Shown piece by piece: positions 39,435 through 43,969 of a stretch of DNA of 43,969 bases (the stretch's first letter is position 1; each line of letters starts with the position of its first letter). The stretch lies in contig JAISST010000111.1 of NCBI GenBank assembly GCA_031272945.1, positions 1 through 43,969 of the forward strand. Direction: 5' to 3'. Made by a program: the position numbers and the translations under genes. This DNA comes from Fusobacteriaceae bacterium (GTDB lineage Bacteria > Fusobacteriota > Fusobacteriia > Fusobacteriales > Fusobacteriaceae). The notes under the pieces were generated by a model. The model searched no databases. It was not told where the DNA came from and saw nothing but the letters and a program-made list of their open reading frames with translations.

Positions 39435-40673
39435 ATGGTAAAAAGAGAGAACTGTTCCTTTTGCGGGAAGAGCGTAAATGAAGTGTCCAAACTGTTCAAG
39501 GGTATAGACGGGGCGTTTATTTGCGACAAATGTATCGAAAGCTGTTTCGATATACTCGAAATGGCGCGGGAGACGGAACCGAGGACGAGATACGGCGCAA
39601 GGCTCAAAACCAAGCTCTTGACGCCGAAAGAAATCAAAGAAAAACTGGACGACTATGTGATCGGTCAGGAAGAGACAAAAAAAGTGCTTTCCGTGGCTGT
39701 TTACAATCATTATAAAAGAATCTCGGATTATTCGCCGACGAAGAACAACGACAACGTCGAGCTGCAAAAATCAAACGTCTTGCTGATCGGACCCACGGGG
39801 TCCGGGAAAACGCTGCTTGCTCAGACTCTGGCGAGAATTCTGAGCGTTCCCTTTGCCATCGCCGACGCGACAACGTTGACGGAAGCGGGCTATGTGGGCG
39901 ATGACGTTGAAAACGTACTTGTAAGGCTTTTGCAGGCCTCCGATTATGACGTATCCGCCTCCGAAAGGGGGATCGTCTACATTGACGAAATCGATAAAAT
40001 CGCCCGGAAATCCGAAAATCTATCGATTACCCGGGATGTGTCGGGCGAAGGGGTCCAACAGGCCCTTTTGAAAATCATCGAGGGCACAAAGTCCCAGGTG
40101 CCTCCGAAAGGCGGCAGAAAGCACCCCAATCAGGATCTGATCGAAATAGACACATCGAACATCCTCTTTATTGTGGGCGGCGCCTTTGAAGGTCTCGAAA
40201 AGATCATCAAATCAAGGACAAACAAAAAAGTCATCGGTTTCGGATCCGACTTTGTGGCCGCGGCCGAGGATTCCATCGGCATGACATTTTTGAAAGTTCT
40301 GCCCGAAGATCTGATCAAACAGGGCATCATCCCCGAACTCGTGGGAAGACTGCCTGTCATCTCCACGCTCAGCGATCTCGACGAAAGCGCGTTGATTCGT
40401 ATTTTGACTGAACCCAAAAACGCCATCGTTAAGCAGTATAAAAAGTTGTTTGAACTGGAAGGCGTTTCCCTTGAATTTACGGGCGAAGCCCTGACCAGGG
40501 TAGCCAAGCTTGCTTTGGAAAGAAAAATCGGCGCCAGAGGACTGCGGTCCATTCTGGAACAGACAATGAATGAAATCATGTATCAGGTGCCTTCCGACAA
40601 GTCCATCCGGAAAATCATCGTGGGAGAAGATGCGGTACTTGAGCCCGGACACGTCATCATAGAAAGAGAATAA
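39435..40673 (+). CDS. clpX: ATP-dependent Clp protease ATP-binding subunit ClpX
   Basis: Zinc finger CSFCGKS...[51 protein letters not shown]. Confidence 0.98.
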   Translation: MVKRENCSFCGKSVNEVSKLFKGIDGAFICDKCIESCFDILEMARETEPRTRYGARLKTKLLTPKEIKEKLDDYVIGQEETKKVLSVAVYNHYKRISDYSPTKNNDNVELQKSNVLLIGPTGSGKTLLAQTLARILSVPFAIADATTLTEAGYVGDDVENVLVRLLQASDYDVSASERGIVYIDEIDKIARKSENLSITRDVSGEGVQQALLKIIEGTKSQVPPKGGRKHPNQDLIEIDTSNILFIVGGAFEGLEKIIKSRTNKKVIGFGSDFVAAAEDSIGMTFLKVLPEDLIKQGIIPELVGRLPVISTLSDLDESALIRILTEPKNAIVKQYKKLFELEGVSLEFTGEALTRVAKLALERKIGARGLRSILEQTMNEIMYQVPSDKSIRKIIVGEDAVLEPGHVIIERE

Positions 40674-40684
40674 GGAGGTCTGTT

Positions 40685-42991
40685 ATGGAAAAAGCATTCT
40701 TTTTACCTACAAGGGATGTCGTCATTTTCCCGGGAATCGTGACGCCCATTTATGTAGGCCGAGTAAAAAGTAAAGATACATTGGACGAAGCGGTTACCAG
40801 CAAAAGCAAACTCGTGCTGGGGATGCAGATCGATCCTTTGAAAGAGGGCATCAGCGGGAAAAATGACATCTACCCCATCGGCGTGGTGGTGAATGTGCTG
40901 CAGATCGTAAAAATGCCCAACAATACCGTCAAAGTTCTCGTGGAGGCCGAAGACCGGATTTATTTTGAAAAAATTGATCTGGAAGATACTTTTTACAAGG
41001 CGGATTACAGGATCATCAAGTGCACCAATTCCGATTCGAAAGAAACGGAGGCCATCTATCGGAAAGTGATCAGTTATTTCGAAAAGTATGTCGCTCTTAC
41101 CGGCCGGATCAACGCGGATTTGCTTGTGAATCTAAAAGGTATAAAAGATATCAATAACGTATTTGATCTTATTTCTTCAAATCTGCCCATCAATTCCACG
41201 GCGAAACAAAAACTTCTGGAGATGTTTGATATACGGGCCCGGGGGGAAGAGCTCATCAATCTTTTGACAAACGAGATGGAAATTGCCTCCCTCGAAAAGA
41301 AGATTGACGACAAAGTCAAAACGAAAATGAACGAATCTCAGAAAGCCTATTACATCAAAGAAAAAATCGCGGCCATGAAGGAAGAATTGGGCGATTACTC
41401 CCAGGATGAGGACATGCTGGACCTTTTGGAAAAATTGCAAAAGGCCAAGATTCCCAAAGACGTCAAAGGAAAAATCGACGCGGAAATGAAGAAACTCGCG
41501 AAGATGCCGCCGTTTTCAGCGGAATCCACCGTGTCCCGCAATTATATCGAGACGCTGCTGGAACTTCCCTGGGAAAAAATGACCAAGGATATCGTAGATC
41601 TTGAAAAAGCCGACGCCATTCTCGAACGGGACCATTACGGGCTGAAAGAAGCGAAAGAAAGAGTGCTGGATTACCTTGCGGTAAAAAAGCTGAATCCCTC
41701 CATGAAAGGAAGCATTCTCTGCTTCGCGGGACCGCCGGGCGTCGGGAAGACATCTCTCGTCAAATCCATCGCCGAGGCAATGGGCCGGAAATTTGTCCGC
41801 GTTTCTCTCGGCGGCGTACGGGATGAGGCGGAGATCCGGGGACACCGCCGGACCTATATCGGATCCATGCCCGGAAAGATCATCAAGGCCATGAAAGACG
41901 CCGGGACAAAAAATCCGGTTATGCTTTTGGACGAAATCGACAAAATGTCCAATGATTACAAAGGAGATCCCGCCTCCGCCATGCTGGAAGTACTGGATCC
42001 CGAGCAAAACAAGGCTTTTGACGATCACTACATCGACATTCCCTACGATCTGTCCAAGGTGTTCTTTGTGGCCACGGCCAATGATCTGCGCAATGTGAGC
42101 CAGCCCCTTTTGGACAGGATGGAGATCATCGAGCTTTCATCCTATACGGAATATGAAAAGTTGCATATCGCCAAGAAGTTCCTGATCAACCAGGCTAAGG
42201 AGGAAAACGGCCTGACCGGTTTGGATCTCGACATATCCGAGGCGATTATTCTGCGGATTATCAACGAATATACAAGAGAGGCGGGCGTCCGGAACCTCAA
42301 GCGGGAAATCGTGTCTCTGTGCCGAAAACTGGCCCGGGACGTCGTCGAAAAGAAATGGGAGAGCATCGTCATCACGAACGAACTGCTGGCGAAATATTTG
42401 GGGAAGCCCAAATTCCGTCCGGATAAAATGTCCGAACGGGAACCGAAAATCGGAAATGTCAACGGACTGGCCTGGACGGCAGTCGGCGGCGTAACACTGG
42501 AAGTACAGGGCGTAGCGATCCCCGGCAAGGGAGATCTGTCCTTGACCGGAACGCTGGGCAACGTCATGAAGGAATCGGCCCAGGTGGCCTATACCTTTGT
42601 GAAGGCAAATCCCCAGAAATACAAGGCGACCGCCGACGATTTCTTTGAGAAAAACAATATCCACCTGCATTTTCCCGAGGGCGCGACGCCCAAGGACGGA
42701 CCGTCGGCCGGCATTACCATCGCAACTACGATTATTTCCGTCGTCACCGGAAAGAAAGTAAAGCAGGATATCGCCATGACCGGGGAAATTACCATTCGCG
42801 GAGAGGTTCTCGCCATCGGCGGCGTCAAGGAAAAAGTGATCGGCGCCCATCGCGCGGGGATTTACGAAGTGATCCTGCCCGATGACAACCGGGTGGATGA
42901 GAGCGATATTCCCGAAGAAGTCTCAAAAAACATGAAGATCCATTTTGTCAAAACCTACGACGACGTAGAGAAATTGGTATTTTCAAATTAG
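40685..42991 (+). CDS. lon: ATP-dependent protease La
   Basis: CFAGPPGVGKTSLVKSIAEAMGRKFVRVSLGGVRDEAEIRGHRRTYIGSMPGKI; proteolytic site PKDGPSAGIT. Confidence 0.98.
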   Translation: MEKAFFLPTRDVVIFPGIVTPIYVGRVKSKDTLDEAVTSKSKLVLGMQIDPLKEGISGKNDIYPIGVVVNVLQIVKMPNNTVKVLVEAEDRIYFEKIDLEDTFYKADYRIIKCTNSDSKETEAIYRKVISYFEKYVALTGRINADLLVNLKGIKDINNVFDLISSNLPINSTAKQKLLEMFDIRARGEELINLLTNEMEIASLEKKIDDKVKTKMNESQKAYYIKEKIAAMKEELGDYSQDEDMLDLLEKLQKAKIPKDVKGKIDAEMKKLAKMPPFSAESTVSRNYIETLLELPWEKMTKDIVDLEKADAILERDHYGLKEAKERVLDYLAVKKLNPSMKGSILCFAGPPGVGKTSLVKSIAEAMGRKFVRVSLGGVRDEAEIRGHRRTYIGSMPGKIIKAMKDAGTKNPVMLLDEIDKMSNDYKGDPASAMLEVLDPEQNKAFDDHYIDIPYDLSKVFFVATANDLRNVSQPLLDRMEIIELSSYTEYEKLHIAKKFLINQAKEENGLTGLDLDISEAIILRIINEYTREAGVRNLKREIVSLCRKLARDVVEKKWESIVITNELLAKYLGKPKFRPDKMSEREPKIGNVNGLAWTAVGGVTLEVQGVAIPGKGDLSLTGTLGNVMKESAQVAYTFVKANPQKYKATADDFFEKNNIHLHFPEGATPKDGPSAGITIATTIISVVTGKKVKQDIAMTGEITIRGEVLAIGGVKEKVIGAHRAGIYEVILPDDNRVDESDIPEEVSKNMKIHFVKTYDDVEKLVFSN

Positions 42992-43002
42992 AAAGGAACC
43001 CG

Positions 43003-43602
43003 ATGACCATTAAACAGGCGGATTTTGTAAAATCGGCGGTATATCCACGGGACTATCCGCCCGGCATGCCCTTTCCGGAATTTGCCTTTATAGGGCGGTC
43101 CAACGTGGGAAAATCATCGCTCATAAACAGTCTTACCGGACGGAAAAAGCTGGCAAAAACCAGCAAGACCCCCGGAAGGACCCAACTCATCAATTATTTT
43201 TTGATCAACCGGACATTTTATGTAGTGGATCTTCCCGGCTACGGGTTTGCCAAAGTATCCAAGGCCATGCGACAGGAATGGAATCAGACCATTTCCTCCT
43301 ATCTCGCCAGCCCCCGGAATAAACTGGTCTTTGTATTGCTGGATATCCGGCGCGTTCCCGGCGAGGAAGACCTCGAGACGCTGCGCTGGCTTGCGGAAAA
43401 TGAGATTCCTTACCGGGTCATATTCACCAAGATGGATAAAGTCTCGGGCAACGAACGCACGAAATGTCTGCGGGAAATCGGGAAAAAAATCCAGTTTGAG
43501 CGGGAAGACGTGTTCTTTCACTCGTCTCTGACCAACGCCGGAAGGGATAAAATACTGGAGGAAATGGAAAGAATATTGAATAACACACAGGAGATGCAAT
43601 AA
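43003..43602 (+). CDS. engB: Ribosome biogenesis GTPase EngB/YsxC
   Basis: EFAFIGRSNVGKSSLINSLTGRKKLAKTSKTPGRTQLINYF, VDLPGYGFAKV. Confidence 0.97.
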   Translation: MTIKQADFVKSAVYPRDYPPGMPFPEFAFIGRSNVGKSSLINSLTGRKKLAKTSKTPGRTQLINYFLINRTFYVVDLPGYGFAKVSKAMRQEWNQTISSYLASPRNKLVFVLLDIRRVPGEEDLETLRWLAENEIPYRVIFTKMDKVSGNERTKCLREIGKKIQFEREDVFFHSSLTNAGRDKILEEMERILNNTQEMQ

Positions 43603-43603
43603 C

Positions 43604-43969
43604 ATGGAGATGGAAAAACAGTATTCACCGAGAGATATTGAGGAAAAATGGTATAAAATCTGGGAGAAGAATAAATATTTTGCGGGGCAAATGATTCCCG
43701 GCAAAGAACATTATTCCATTGTGATCCCCCCGCCCAACGTGACCGGTATTCTGCATATGGGGCACGTGCTGAACAACTGTATCCAGGATACCTTGATCCG
43801 CTACAAGCGCATGTGCGGCTACAATACGCTTTGGGTGCCCGGCTGCGACCACGCGGGCATCGCGACCCAAAACAAAGTCGAACGGAAACTGGCCGACGAG
43901 GGAAAGACAAAAGAGGAAGTGGGCCGGGATAAATTTATCGAAATGACCTGGGAATGGAAGGAAAAGCAC
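43604..43969 (+). CDS. valS: Valyl-tRNA synthetase, N-terminal part (truncated by window end)
   Basis: MEMEKQYSPRDIEEKWYKIWEKNKYFAG...YSIVIPPPNVTGILHMGHVLNNCIQDTLIRYKRMCGYNTLWVPGCDHAGIATQNKVERKL; HIGH-type motif HMGH. Confidence 0.95.
   Translation, partial: MEMEKQYSPRDIEEKWYKIWEKNKYFAGQMIPGKEHYSIVIPPPNVTGILHMGHVLNNCIQDTLIRYKRMCGYNTLWVPGCDHAGIATQNKVERKLADEGKTKEEVGRDKFIEMTWEWKEKH

Overview
Chromosomal housekeeping/core window, with no mobile elements, CRISPR arrays or tRNA/rRNA genes seen. It runs: tmRNA 5' part plus smpB (-); LysR regulator, gmhA and a MORN-repeat lipoprotein (+); an AmmeMemoRadiSam operon (DUF218/YdcF, a Memo-AMMECR1 fusion and a radical SAM enzyme, -); a lysine riboswitch with terminator ahead of lysC-asd-dapA-dapB-dapH-aminotransferase; two orphan proteins; a small membrane protein; a HutP-family protein coupled to a threonine-aldolase-like enzyme; ymdB-cmk-waaA-trmB-purA; uxaC, a small HD protein and ung; a cysteine-rich zinc-ribbon protein, fabK, a PHP phosphoesterase and aminopeptidase P (-); a nuclease lipoprotein and M32 carboxypeptidase; rimP-nusA-(YlxR/L7Ae fusion)-infB-rbfA-recJ-tig-clpP-clpX-lon-engB-valS (partial). 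waaA and gmhA imply an LPS-bearing Gram-negative cell. The HutP family and gene order suggest Fusobacteriota or Negativicutes, but this cannot be settled from the window. The most interesting signals are: the AmmeMemoRadiSam operon, conserved but functionally obscure; two genes whose only well-placed start after a strong extended Shine-Dalgarno is ACG, both exactly 5 nt downstream of it; the hut-free HutP/threonine-aldolase pair; and the YlxR-L7Ae fusion inside the nusA-infB operon. All product names come from reading protein motifs by eye. No database search was run.
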